DNA from: Bradyrhizobium sp. 164
GTDB lineage: Bacteria; Pseudomonadota; Alphaproteobacteria; Rhizobiales; Xanthobacteraceae
Reading direction: 5' to 3'
Assembly (NCBI RefSeq): GCF_023073715.1
Contig: NZ_JADPKA010000108.1
Coordinates: forward strand, 1-64,000
Length of the DNA stretch: 64,000 nt
Below are positions 8,394-15,159 of this stretch, piece by piece. The translations under genes and the position numbers were made by a program. A model generated the notes under the pieces. It saw nothing but the letters and a program-made list of their open reading frames with translations, was not told the DNA's origin and ran no database searches. Every line of letters starts with the position of its first letter. Within the stretch, counting starts at the first letter, position 1.

Positions 8394-8822
8394 CTAGCGA
8401 GCCGTCGTCGATGTCGTCGACATGGTCGGCTTCGAGCCCGGTACATGCGACATCGTCTTGGTGGTCGAGCCGACCTCTTCGCCGGCCTTGACCTTGGTGC
8501 GCGTATGCGAGCGGCTGAACGTGCCGCCTTCATGGGCCTGCGCCCGCGCGTTGGAATTCAGCACGGGCCCGTTGCCCTTGTTCGTGCTGACGCCGGTCTG
8601 GGTCTTGCCGTCGACGGAAGCGGCGCTTCCACCGGCCGCAATCGAGGAGCCGGTGCTGCCGGTCGGCGACGTTGACGTGCCGCCGGTGCCGACGGTGGAG
8701 GCGGATGTGCCGCCCGCGGCGGCCGAGCCGCCGCTTCCGCCCGTGATGCTCTTCTGTGCAAGAACCGGCGAAGCGGCAGCGAGCAGGGCCGCGACCGCCG
8801 CGGTCGTGAGTAAGTTTCTCAT
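8394..8822 (-). CDS. Exported Gly/Ser/Thr-rich protein, 142 residues
   Basis: Signal peptide MRNLLTTAAVAALLAAASPVLA, then a low-complexity mature chain with SITGGSGGSAAAGGTSASTV, repeated VGTGG/TGSTGSS runs and a basic C-terminal half (FSRSHTRTKVKAGEEVG). No catalytic motif is visible. Third of three adjacent minus-strand genes for exported low-complexity proteins; they share the STVGTGG motif and are probably related by duplication. Such proteins are likely disordered and may be envelope or surface matrix components; that is inference. Confidence 0.7.
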   Translation of the reverse strand: MRNLLTTAAVAALLAAASPVLAQKSITGGSGGSAAAGGTSASTVGTGGTSTSPTGSTGSSIAAGGSAASVDGKTQTGVSTNKGNGPVLNSNARAQAHEGGTFSRSHTRTKVKAGEEVGSTTKTMSHVPGSKPTMSTTSTTAR

Positions 8823-8840
8823 GTTTCAATCCTCTATCAA

Positions 8841-9194
8841 TCAGGGTGACGATGTCGAGATTGTGCAGCCGTTGACGGTGATGGTGCTAGCACTGGTGGA
8901 GCCAGGACCGCCCGCCGTCGACGACGAGCTCGAGACGTTGCCGCCGCCGGCCTGCACATGCACCGATGATCCGCCGGCCGAGCTTGAGCTCGACAGCGAA
9001 CTGCTCGATGAGGTCGACCCGGTCGTGCCCGAGCTCGATGAGCCGACCGCGGTGATGCTTCCGTCTGCATGCTTCTCGACCTTGACCTTGCAGGTCTCGC
9101 CTGATGCCGTCTTGCCGGTTTTTTCCATGGTCTCTGCCGATGCAGCGCTGCCCATCAGAGCCAGCGCCATGATCGCAACGATTGACTTGTTCAT
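8841..9194 (-). CDS. Exported Ser-rich protein, 117 residues
   Basis: Signal peptide MNKSIVAIMALALMGSAASA followed by a short ordered-looking segment (ETMEKTGKTASGETCKVKVEKHADG) and a long poly-Ser/Gly/Thr stretch. A second Cys near the end (TVNGCTIST) could pair with the Cys in SGETCKV. Ribosome site GAGGAGG is strong. It is the middle gene of the cluster, with 18 bp to the next gene. Function unknown. Confidence 0.7.
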   Translation of the reverse strand: MNKSIVAIMALALMGSAASAETMEKTGKTASGETCKVKVEKHADGSITAVGSSSSGTTGSTSSSSSLSSSSSAGGSSVHVQAGGGNVSSSSSTAGGPGSTSASTITVNGCTISTSSP

Positions 9195-9220
9195 TGCGGC
9201 TCCTCCTCAACATGGACGAA

Positions 9221-9243
9221 GGGAGCGGCACGTGGCCGCTCCC
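9221..9243 (-). other. Hairpin between two Gly/Ser-rich protein genes
   Basis: GGGAGCGG and CCGCTCCC form a perfect 8-bp stem with a 7-base loop (containing CACGTG) between the stop of the 168-residue gene and the start of the 117-residue gene. No clear T run follows, so it may be a weak attenuator or an RNA-stability element. Confidence 0.4.
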
Positions 9244-9252
9244 GGGATGGGA

Positions 9253-9759
9253 CTAATTCTTGTCCTTCTTCCACTCGTCCTTGTTATGGCCCTTGCCCTT
9301 CTCGAGGCCCATGTCGCTGGCGTGGCTACCGGACTTGCCGTCGCCCATGCCGGGCGACTTCGACGCGCCGGACTGACCAACGGTCGAGCCGCTGCCGGCC
9401 GCCGAGCCGCCGGTGCCGACGCTGGACGAGCTCTTGCCGCTGCCCGCCGACGAACCGCCGGTGCCGAGCGTCGAGGCCGAGCCGCTTCCCGAGCCGCTGC
9501 CGGCCGCCGAGCCACCGGTACCCACAGTCGAGCTGCTGGTGCCGCCGCCCGCAGACGAGCCGCCAGTGCCCAGCGTCGACGCAGAACCTGATCCGCTGCC
9601 CGAGCCGGCCGATGAGCCGCCGGTGCCGACCGTCGAGCTGCTCGTGCCGCCGCCCGCCGAAGAGCCGCCGGTGCCGACCGTCGAACTCGATTGCGCAACA
9701 GCGAGTGCCGTGCCGGCCAACAGCGCGGCCGCAGCCGCAGAAAGCTTCAGGATCCTCAT
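9253..9759 (-). CDS. Exported Gly/Ser repeat protein, 168 residues
   Basis: Signal peptide MRILKLSAAAAALLAGTALA, then six tandem copies of a decapeptide-like unit (T/S)(V/L)GTGGS(S/A)AG separated by GSGSGSAS or GGTSS linkers, plus one degenerate copy (STVGQSGAS). The tail is charged (MGLEKGKGHNKDEWKKDKN). The second ATG was chosen because GGAGG sits 7 nt before it; the ATG two codons upstream is too close. The repeat array suggests expansion by slippage or recombination. Start of a three-gene cluster of similar proteins. Confidence 0.72.
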   Translation of the reverse strand: MRILKLSAAAAALLAGTALAVAQSSSTVGTGGSSAGGGTSSSTVGTGGSSAGSGSGSGSASTLGTGGSSAGGGTSSSTVGTGGSAAGSGSGSGSASTLGTGGSSAGSGKSSSSVGTGGSAAGSGSTVGQSGASKSPGMGDGKSGSHASDMGLEKGKGHNKDEWKKDKN

Positions 9760-9991
9760 GTCCATTCCTCCAGGGTTTCCAAAAACAAATCGCCAAATCA
9801 GGCACGGGATAAATTGGCAAACGCGCAAACGTTCCTTGCGTCGGACACGTTGACGCTTTTGCGCAACCTGAAGTGAAGTTCCGCGCTGCGCGAACACGGC
9901 CACGCATCCTTTTATTCATCTGGCGTTCATCTGGAGCGAGTGCGAACGGCTGCGCGCCTCATGCGCCGCGATCACGCTGCATCAGCACATC

Positions 9992-10393
9992 TCAGAACGC
10001 CCCGACCATCACCTGGCGATCGTAGAGTCGACGTGGGGACGCCGAGCGAGCCGCGCGATTTGAACGGAGACCGGCTGCTCGCGTCGCGCCGCGCTGAGGT
10101 GCGGGCGTGTTCGTCTCTGGCTTCCGCGGTTCGGCCATCGCCAATGCGTTGCTCGCAACGTGGACCGGCGGCTCGGCGGCGAGCAGAGGCGAAGAGACAC
10201 TGGCGGCGATCTGAGTGGACGTGTCGAAGACGATTTTTTCAGGCAAGGCTCGTGCGGAGTGGATGCGAATGATGCTTCGGTCGACCTCCGGGCCGACAGA
10301 GCGCTCGCCAAGTGGCGGCAGATTGCGATCGAGTGCGAAGAGCAGCGCCACGACCAATGCGCCTGCAAACAGGAAATATCGAATGATGGGCAT
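9992..10393 (-). CDS. Membrane-anchored hypothetical protein, 133 residues
   Basis: One N-terminal transmembrane helix (IIRYFLFAGALVVALLFAL, about 3-21) is followed by a hydrophilic periplasmic-looking chain with LPPLGERSVGPEVDRSIIRI and HSARALPEKIVFDTS, then a Pro/Arg-rich tail ending RRLYDRQVMVGAF. No domain recognised. The arrangement is typical of rhizobial hypothetical proteins. It lies 72 bp after the DUF1236 gene on the same strand and may be cotranscribed with it. Confidence 0.6.
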   Translation of the reverse strand: MPIIRYFLFAGALVVALLFALDRNLPPLGERSVGPEVDRSIIRIHSARALPEKIVFDTSTQIAASVSSPLLAAEPPVHVASNALAMAEPRKPETNTPAPQRGATRAAGLRSNRAARSASPRRLYDRQVMVGAF

Positions 10394-10465
10394 CGGGCCC
10401 CCTACCGCAAAATGAAAGCAGGATGCACGGCGAGCCGCTCCTCCACGGCCCGCCGCGCGGCGGAG

Positions 10466-10810
10466 TTAATCCACCTCCTGGACCACCATGCGGGTCTCGG
10501 GGTCCACCAGCATGACCCGGTTGCCCGAATAGACGTAGCGATACTTCGTCAGCGACGGGCCCCAATCGCTCGGCACGCTCGCGAGCTCGACATCGCGCGG
10601 GACCGGCGAGCCGACCACGATCTTTTCGCGCGTCTCGACCGGACGGATCTTGTGCTCGGTGACGTAAGATCGAATCTTGGTGCGGTATTCCGGCTCGATC
10701 TGCACGGTCGCGCCGTGTCCGGCGCCGGTCGTCGTGGTGACGGTGGTTTGCGCCATCGCGCTCGTCGACACGAGCAGAGCGGCGGCCGAAATCAGCATGA
10801 ACTTCTTCAT
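10466..10810 (-). CDS. Exported DUF1236 domain protein
   Basis: 114-residue protein with a Sec signal peptide (MKKFMLISAAALLVSTSAMA) and a DUF1236-like domain: IEPEYRTKIRSYVTEHKIRP, VVGSPVPRDVELASVP, then YRYVYSGNRVMLVDPETRMV and IVQ-like end VVQEVD. DUF1236 proteins are small periplasmic proteins frequent in Bradyrhizobium and of unknown function. The ATG at 10810 was chosen from the signal peptide. An EcfG-type promoter lies 38 bp upstream, divergent from that of the 26-residue microprotein. Confidence 0.82.
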   Translation of the reverse strand: MKKFMLISAAALLVSTSAMAQTTVTTTTGAGHGATVQIEPEYRTKIRSYVTEHKIRPVETREKIVVGSPVPRDVELASVPSDWGPSLTKYRYVYSGNRVMLVDPETRMVVQEVD

Positions 10811-10847
10811 CGCATTCTCCCTCGCCGCTTCATGCGGCGCTGCGATG

Positions 10848-10872
10848 AACTCGCCATCAGCTCGGCCGTTCC
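10848..10872 (-). promoter_or_regulatory. EcfG-type promoter of the DUF1236 gene
   Basis: On the minus strand GGAAC (10872-10868), 16 bp, then AGTT (10851-10848). It is back to back with the plus-strand promoter at 10883-10907, so both divergent genes would respond to the same sigma factor. Confidence 0.5.
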
Positions 10873-10882
10873 GCAGGAACGC

Positions 10883-10907
10883 GGAACGTTTGCCGTTTTT
10901 TCCTGTT
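10883..10907 (+). promoter_or_regulatory. EcfG-type promoter of the first 26-residue microprotein gene
   Basis: GGAAC (10883-10887), 16 bp, TGTT (10904-10907). The predicted start near 10914 gives a leader of about 28 nt that contains the strong ribosome site GGAGGAGAGG. Confidence 0.5.
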
Positions 10908-10942
10908 TCTTCCCCGGGAGCAGTTATTCGGAGGAGAGGATA

Positions 10943-11023
10943 ATGCCTGTATTGATTCTCTGGGCCGTGCCGGCGATCCTGGTTGTCGGCGGTGGCATCT
11001 ATCTCATTGGCCACATGCACTGA
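10943..11023 (+). CDS. 26-residue single-helix membrane microprotein, copy 1
   Basis: Begins MPVLILWAVPAILVVGG, continues GIYLIG and ends HMH. Nearly the whole chain is one transmembrane helix. Ribosome site GGAGGAGAGG is near perfect. A paralogue with the same start (MPVLILWAVPA), the same LVVGG core and the same HMH end lies at 13937-14017. Conservation of both ends with drift only in the helix, plus the ribosome site and EcfG-type promoter, argue for a real translated gene although it is far below usual annotation cutoffs. Function unknown; the C-terminal His-Met-His could bind a metal, which is speculation. Confidence 0.7.
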   Translation: MPVLILWAVPAILVVGGGIYLIGHMH

Positions 11024-11031
11024 ATGCAAAG

Positions 11032-11063
11032 GCCCCGGTTTCTGAATGCAAAGAACCCGGGGC
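11032..11063 (+). terminator. Possible terminator hairpin after microprotein 1
   Basis: GCCCCGG pairs with CCGGGGC and a further short stem (TTTCT/AGAA) extends it across one mismatch. There is no T run, so termination is uncertain. The same segment is made of two imperfect direct copies beginning CTGAATGCAAAG. Confidence 0.3.
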
Positions 11064-11157
11064 TGCATATCTGCAGGAAATCCTCGCCGACCTCGTCAGC
11101 CCTACGTTTTCAAAAACTGAACGGCATCGTACGAGTGACAGCTGGCGGTCGTTTGCC

Positions 11158-12180
11158 TTACCGCCACCCCAGCGCCGGTGCCACCTGAGTCAGGATCGCC
11201 TCGAGCGCATGCACGCAGTAGGCGACGCCGAGCTGGTTCGGAATCGTCAGCAGCAACGTGTCCGCTTCCGCGATCGCCTCGTCCTGGCGCAGTTGCTCGA
11301 TCAGCACGTCAGGCTCCGCCGCATAGGAGCGGCCGAAGATCGCGCGGGTGCGCGGGTCGATGAAGCCGATCTGATCCTCCCCTCCGCGTTCCCCGCCAAA
11401 ATAAGCGCGGTCGCGATCGTCGATCAGCGCGAAGATGCTGCGGCTCACCGATACGCGCGGCTCGCGGCTGTGCCCCGCCTCTTTCCACGCCGCGCGATAG
11501 GCGCGGATCTGCGCCGCCTGCTGCACATGAAAAGCCTCGCCGGTCTCGTCGTTCTTCAGCGTCGAGCTCTGCAAGTTCATGCCGAGCTTTGCTGCCCACA
11601 CCGCGGTGGCGTTCGAGCCGGCACCCCACCAGATGCGTTCGCGCAAGCCTTGCGCATGCGGCTCGAGGCGCAACAGCCCGGGCGGATTGGGAAACATTGG
11701 CTGCGGATTGGGCTCGGCAAAACCCTCGCCGCGGAGCAGGTCGAGGAAGACTTCCGCGTGGCGCCGGCCCATGTCGGCATCGCTCTGGCCCTCGGCCGGG
11801 CGATAGCCAAAATAACGCCAGCCGTCGATCACCTGCTCGGGCGAGCCGCGGCTGATGCCCAGCTGGAGCCGCCCACCGGCGATGAGGTCGGCGCTTCCTG
11901 CGTCCTCCACCATGTAGAGCGGGTTCTCGTAACGCATGTCGATCACGGCCGTGCCGATCTCGATCCTGCTGGTCTTGGCGCCGACGGCGGCGAGCAGCGG
12001 AAAGGGTGATGCGAGCTGCCGGGCGAAGTGATGTACGCGGAAATAGGCGCCGTCCAAGCCGAGCTGTTCCGCCGCAACCGCAAGCTCGATCGATTGCAGC
12101 AGCGTGTCCGCGGCCGAGCGGGTCTGCGACTGCGGCGAGGGCGTCCAGTGTCCGAAGGACAGGAATCCGATCTTTTTCAT
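11158..12180 (-). CDS. LLM-class flavin-dependent oxidoreductase
   Basis: 340-residue bacterial luciferase-like monooxygenase (F420/FMN TIM barrel). Typical features: N-terminal IGFLSFGHWTP, AAEQLGLDGAYFRVHHFA, the TSRIEIGTAVIDMRYENPLY strand, LIAGGRLQLGISRGSPEQVI and WGAGSNATAVWAAKLGMNL. Such enzymes oxidise small organic substrates with reduced FMN supplied by a partner reductase. Substrate is not predictable. It is monocistronic, and a paralogue of the same superfamily lies at 56303-57310. Confidence 0.87.
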   Translation of the reverse strand: MKKIGFLSFGHWTPSPQSQTRSAADTLLQSIELAVAAEQLGLDGAYFRVHHFARQLASPFPLLAAVGAKTSRIEIGTAVIDMRYENPLYMVEDAGSADLIAGGRLQLGISRGSPEQVIDGWRYFGYRPAEGQSDADMGRRHAEVFLDLLRGEGFAEPNPQPMFPNPPGLLRLEPHAQGLRERIWWGAGSNATAVWAAKLGMNLQSSTLKNDETGEAFHVQQAAQIRAYRAAWKEAGHSREPRVSVSRSIFALIDDRDRAYFGGERGGEDQIGFIDPRTRAIFGRSYAAEPDVLIEQLRQDEAIAEADTLLLTIPNQLGVAYCVHALEAILTQVAPALGWR

Positions 12181-12451
12181 GGAGGCAAAGTAAGTATGAT
12201 CGCAGGAGTTTGCGATACGCCGGCTGGAGGAAAGTTGGACAAGAGGGGAAGCCGTGTACCCGCAAGTGCCGCCCTTTGGGAGGAAGCAGACCTAAGCAGA
12301 CAACGCCGTCATGTCGCTTTTTGACCCATCGCAGGCGTTCGGGCCTCTGGGGCCGGCGTCGCGTTTTGACGCTGAACAGACGACTAAATGTTGCCGACGG
12401 CGACGCATTTGGAAAACGACTGTCGCCCGACAGCGCAGAGCCGAGGCCTCG

Positions 12452-12715
12452 TCATCGCTCTGCATGGTCTCGCCATGCGTGCGCAGCGTCTAGCGCCGCT
12501 TCCCAATAAGACGATGCGGGCATCCGGTGCTCACGTAAAATTACCGCCAAATGCCGGATAGAAGCTAGCGCACCGGCACGGTGCGGGTCATCTTGCTGTG
12601 CTGGCCTAAGGTCTTGCAGTAGATTGTTGAGCAGTATTGCTGCTCGATCTTCGCAGGTCTCCCGCGCTTCTTGCAATATCAGCAGCGCGTAACGCGCCTC
12701 TACATACTGGCTCAT
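12452..12715 (-). CDS. Hypothetical helical protein, 87 residues
   Basis: Predicted all-helical soluble protein beginning MSQYVEARYALLILQEARET, with LLNNLLQDLRPAQQDD and a His/Trp-rich end (AALDAAHAWRDHAER). Composition and heptad-like spacing look protein-like, but the ribosome site is weak and no family is recognised. It lies in a gene-poor stretch that also holds a decayed gene, so it could be a remnant. Confidence 0.4.
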   Translation of the reverse strand: MSQYVEARYALLILQEARETCEDRAAILLNNLLQDLRPAQQDDPHRAGALASIRHLAVILREHRMPASSYWEAALDAAHAWRDHAER

Positions 12716-12836
12716 TATCGTCGCCTGAATTCAACCGACGGAGACCGAAAATCTTGCCTCTGTGCTGGTAATGTCCCTTACCTGCCGCAGAAGAGGCGCA
12801 GACCGGAGCACCGGTTGTTGCTTTCCGGCAGCGGCC

Positions 12837-13022
12837 CTATTTCGCAGGCAATTGGCGCTTTCCATGAGCCTCCCCGCGTTCGCACTTTCCTCCAGTTCGC
12901 TCCGCCTTCTGCTCGGCTAAAAGCACTTGCGCTCGCAACTGTTCCAGCTCGGCAAGTTGAAAGGCGAGCGCTTCAAGGCGGTCGTGAAGAACTACAACTT
13001 CGTGCGCGCGGCCGTAGTGCAT
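12837..13022 (-). CDS. Possible coiled-coil small protein, 61 residues
   Basis: Frame starts MHYGRAHEVVVLHDRLEALA and has a heptad pattern (LEALAFQLAELEQLRAQVLL) followed by a charged tail. AGAGGGG precedes the ATG by 5 nt. No homologue is recalled and the surrounding 900 bp contain degenerate material, so this may be spurious. Confidence 0.3.
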   Translation of the reverse strand: MHYGRAHEVVVLHDRLEALAFQLAELEQLRAQVLLAEQKAERTGGKCERGEAHGKRQLPAK

Positions 13023-13174
13023 GCCAGCCCCTCTTCATTTAAGACTTGGCCCGTTCGCTGGACCCGGGAAAATCTGGCAACTTCGGCCATGGCGCGCATT
13101 TACATACAGCAAGGTGTATCGCACCAAAGGCCAGTTAGCCGGGGGCACCCGCCGCATCGCATGCTTCGCGTCTG

Positions 13175-13330
13175 ATGCTGGAGGACCTGGACCAATCCTT
13201 CGCTATGCGTGTCTCGGTTCTTACGCCGGCTGGAACTGCGTTGTTCGGCTTATCGGTTGGCCAGGCCATCGAGTTCCAAACGCCAGGCCCAAACAGCTGG
13301 TCCTTGAGGGTACTCGGCGTGTTGAACTGA
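13175..13330 (+). pseudogene. Remnant of a nucleoside diphosphate kinase regulator (Rnk/GreA-GreB C-terminal domain)
   Basis: The frame contains RVSVLTPAGTALFGLSVGQ followed by AIEFQTPGPNSWSLRVLGVL and a stop. This matches the C-terminal GreA/GreB-like domain of Rnk proteins (E. coli Rnk has LSVLAPMGAALLGL in the same place). The N-terminal coiled-coil half and the beginning of the C-terminal domain are absent, and the chain ends at the last strand without the usual YQPE tail. A short hydrophobic frame that lacks a start codon follows (to about 13440). The gene appears decayed by deletion. Confidence 0.6.
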
Positions 13331-13588
13331 AGGAGGCGTCGGTATGCGCGGTGCTTTCAGCTAGAACAGGCCGCCTTAACGGTCATCGGTATCAGCGTCG
13401 TTCTGGGTGTCGTGCTCTTCCTGGCAACCTTCTTCAGGGCTTGAAGGTCCAACTGAGCTGCCCCTCGATCTATGATCGAGCTGGGGCCCCCGACCGCTGC
13501 TTACCCACGGCTCTTTCCATCCGCGCTTTTAGGAACCCCTCACCCCAGTGTAGCGAAATGGCGCAGGCCGCTGCAGACGGGAACAACC
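13331..13588. other. Gap with degenerate material
   Basis: After the Rnk remnant a frame without start codon encodes LTVIGISVVLGVVLFLATFF then a stop near 13440, like a broken single-helix membrane protein. Beyond it I see no gene up to the promoter at 13589. Confidence 0.35.
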
Positions 13589-13613
13589 GGAACTTCAGTC
13601 GCGCGTCCTCGTT
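13589..13613 (+). promoter_or_regulatory. EcfG-type promoter of the 75-residue exported protein gene
   Basis: GGAAC (13589-13593), 16 bp, CGTT (13610-13613): an exact match to GGAAC-N16-CGTT. A leader of about 27 nt follows, with ribosome site GAGGAGG. Confidence 0.65.
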
Positions 13614-13646
13614 GGCAGTGACTACTTACGAGCTTGAGGAGGATAC

Positions 13647-13874
13647 ATGAAGAAGCTGATCGTATGCGGCGCTCTCGCCGCCTTTGCCCTCGGCACACAG
13701 GCCGCCAGCGCCGCCGAGTTCTACATCGTTCGCGACGCGACCACCAAGAAGTGCACCGTGGTCGACACCAAACCGACGACTACCACTACGACTATCGTAG
13801 GCGACGGCATCTACAAGACCAAGACGGAAGCCGAGTCCGCCGTGAAGACCACCAAGGTCTGCACTGAACAGTAA
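13647..13874 (+). CDS. Exported small protein, 75 residues
   Basis: Signal peptide MKKLIVCGALAAFALGTQA (cleavage near ASAA), then AEFYIVRDATTKKCTVVDTK, a Thr-rich stretch, and GIYKTKTEAESAVKTTKVC. Two Cys in the mature chain may form a disulfide. Small exported proteins with an FYIVRDATTKKCTVVD pattern are common in Bradyrhizobium; no function is known. It has an exact EcfG-type promoter and is followed after 62 bp by the second microprotein gene. Confidence 0.78.
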   Translation: MKKLIVCGALAAFALGTQAASAAEFYIVRDATTKKCTVVDTKPTTTTTTIVGDGIYKTKTEAESAVKTTKVCTEQ

Positions 13875-13936
13875 AACGGTTCTTGCAGGGCCTAGCCGGC
13901 CCGGTGAAAAACGTTCTGATGCAATTGGAGGAGAAG

Positions 13937-14017
13937 ATGCCTGTGCTGATTTTATGGGCCGTTCCTGCCGTGCTCGTTGTTGGCGGCGTCGGCTATTGGT
14001 TAGTTCACATGCACTGA
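13937..14017 (+). CDS. 26-residue single-helix membrane microprotein, copy 2
   Basis: Begins MPVLILWAVPAVLVVGG, continues VGYWLV and ends HMH. Paralogue of the gene at 10943: same length, identical first 11 residues, same LVVGG core and HMH end. Ribosome site GGAGGAGA precedes the ATG by 2 nt after the AG. Likely transcribed from the EcfG-type promoter at 13589 together with the exported protein. A strong terminator follows 23 bp after the stop, marking the end of the unit. Confidence 0.72.
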   Translation: MPVLILWAVPAVLVVGGVGYWLVHMH

Positions 14018-14039
14018 GCGAACACCAGCTCGCACGAAA

Positions 14040-14070
14040 GGCTCGCCCTCAAGCCGGGCGGGCCTTTTTT
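14040..14070 (+). terminator. Rho-independent terminator after microprotein 2
   Basis: Nine-pair stem (GGCTCGCCC with GGGCGGGCC, one G-T pair), loop TCAAGCC, then TTTTTT at 14065-14070. Confidence 0.9.
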
Positions 14071-14096
14071 GTGGTCTGCGAAGCCTCGCTCAGCAG

Positions 14097-14120
14097 AAAA
14101 AAGGGCCCCGGTTGGGGCCC
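14097..14120 (-). terminator. Rho-independent terminator of the PRC-barrel gene
   Basis: On the minus strand GGGCCCC, loop AACC, GGGGCCC, then TTTTTT (complement of 14097-14102). It lies 25 bp beyond the stop of the PRC-barrel gene and converges with the terminator at 14040. Confidence 0.9.
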
Positions 14121-14145
14121 TAATCTTTCGCGAGCGCTCGACCTG

Positions 14146-14658
14146 CTAGTTGTAGTCCGAATACTTGAACTGCGGGAGCGCCTTCAGCTGCTCCTTGTTG
14201 CCGCTCATGACGGCGTGGTCGGGGACCCAATCGTTCGCGCTGCGGTTAGTCGTATTGGTCGAAGCCGCGCCGGTAGTCGTGTCGCGGGAGGTGGTCGAGG
14301 TGCTCGTCGAGCTCGTCCGGACAGGCTCTTCGACGAACTTCAGCTTGTCCATCGAGACGGCGATGTCGTGTTCGCCCATGCCGAGAAAGCCCCCGATGCC
14401 GATCACCACGGCGTTGATCTTGCCGCTCTTGTCGACGAGCAGTTCGTTGACGTCGCCGAGCTTCTCGTTGGCCTCGTTGTAGACGTTCAAGCCCATGAGC
14501 TTCGAGGCTCGCCAATTGCCCTTGAGCGCCATCTTCGCGTCCACCGGTTGGGCGGTGGCAGCCGGCGCAGCGCGATCAGCCGGTTGAGTGGATTGCGCGA
14601 ACGCAGCGCCGCCGATCACGGCAGTGCCAAGCAGAGCCACGGCAAGAAAGCTTTTCAT
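14146..14658 (-). CDS. Exported PRC-barrel domain protein
   Basis: 170-residue protein with signal peptide (MKSFLAVALLGTAVIGGAAFA). Residues about 48-112 form a PRC barrel: WRASKLMGLNVYNEANEKLGD, then VNELLVDKSGKINAVVIGIG and FLGMGEHDIAVSMDKLKF. A Ser/Thr-rich linker and NDWVPDHAVMSGNKEQLKAL tail follow. Periplasmic PRC-barrel proteins of this layout are widespread in rhizobia and are often induced in stress; molecular role unknown. An exact EcfG-type promoter lies about 50 bp upstream and a strong terminator follows. Confidence 0.88.
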   Translation of the reverse strand: MKSFLAVALLGTAVIGGAAFAQSTQPADRAAPAATAQPVDAKMALKGNWRASKLMGLNVYNEANEKLGDVNELLVDKSGKINAVVIGIGGFLGMGEHDIAVSMDKLKFVEEPVRTSSTSTSTTSRDTTTGAASTNTTNRSANDWVPDHAVMSGNKEQLKALPQFKYSDYN

Positions 14659-14706
14659 CTACTATCTCCTCCACGTGAGAACCGCACCCGTTCAGATGCC
14701 GGCCTC

Positions 14707-14731
14707 AACGCCCGGAACTGCCACTTGTTCC
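14707..14731 (-). promoter_or_regulatory. EcfG-type promoter of the PRC-barrel gene
   Basis: On the minus strand GGAAC (14731-14727), 16 bp, CGTT (14710-14707): exact match to the EcfG consensus, with the gene start 49 bp further. Confidence 0.65.
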
Positions 14732-14776
14732 CGAACTCGATCCCACCGGAGCCAGCAACCCAGCGACGTTCGGTGG

Positions 14777-14953
14777 TCACGATTCGGACGGAAACGCCCC
14801 TAGCAATGTCGTCAAGATTGCAGCGCAGACCGCCACGAGGACAATTTTTAGCAGCGTTCTCATGCGCCGTACGTCCTCGTTCGAGCTCTCGATAGACGAA
14901 AGTGCACGCCAGACCAGATGCGAGCAAGGCATTGCAGTGATTCCTACTACCAT
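14777..14953 (-). CDS. Small membrane protein, 58 residues
   Basis: Unrecognised. GGGAGGGG lies just before the ATG at 14953. The chain has a hydrophilic middle (SSIESSNEDVRRMR) and one C-terminal transmembrane helix (LLKIVLVAVCAAILTTLLGA) ending in FPSES. An internal ATG would give a 28-residue single-helix protein starting MRTLLKIVLV. Tail-anchored topology is likely. Confidence 0.45.
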   Translation of the reverse strand: MVVGITAMPCSHLVWRALSSIESSNEDVRRMRTLLKIVLVAVCAAILTTLLGAFPSES

Positions 14954-15159
14954 AAGCCCCTCCCAAAAAGCGCATTCTTCAAAGCACGATCTATGAATGC
15001 GTGAGCAAAAATGGTGCAAGTTGCGGAAGGTGCCTGCGGCTCGGCCTCTCGCGGCGCCCAAGTGCGGAAGTTCGAGGTGGAGGCCAGCGCGCCAATCCAT
15101 GATAGTGTCCATGGCGGGTAACGGGGCTCGCCCGCCGGCCTACCGTGCTCAGATGAGGG

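Noticed and set aside
9760..9900. EcfG promoter upstream of the 168-residue repeat protein
   Set aside because: Two GGAAC motifs occur on the minus strand but neither has CGTT or GTT at the right distance.
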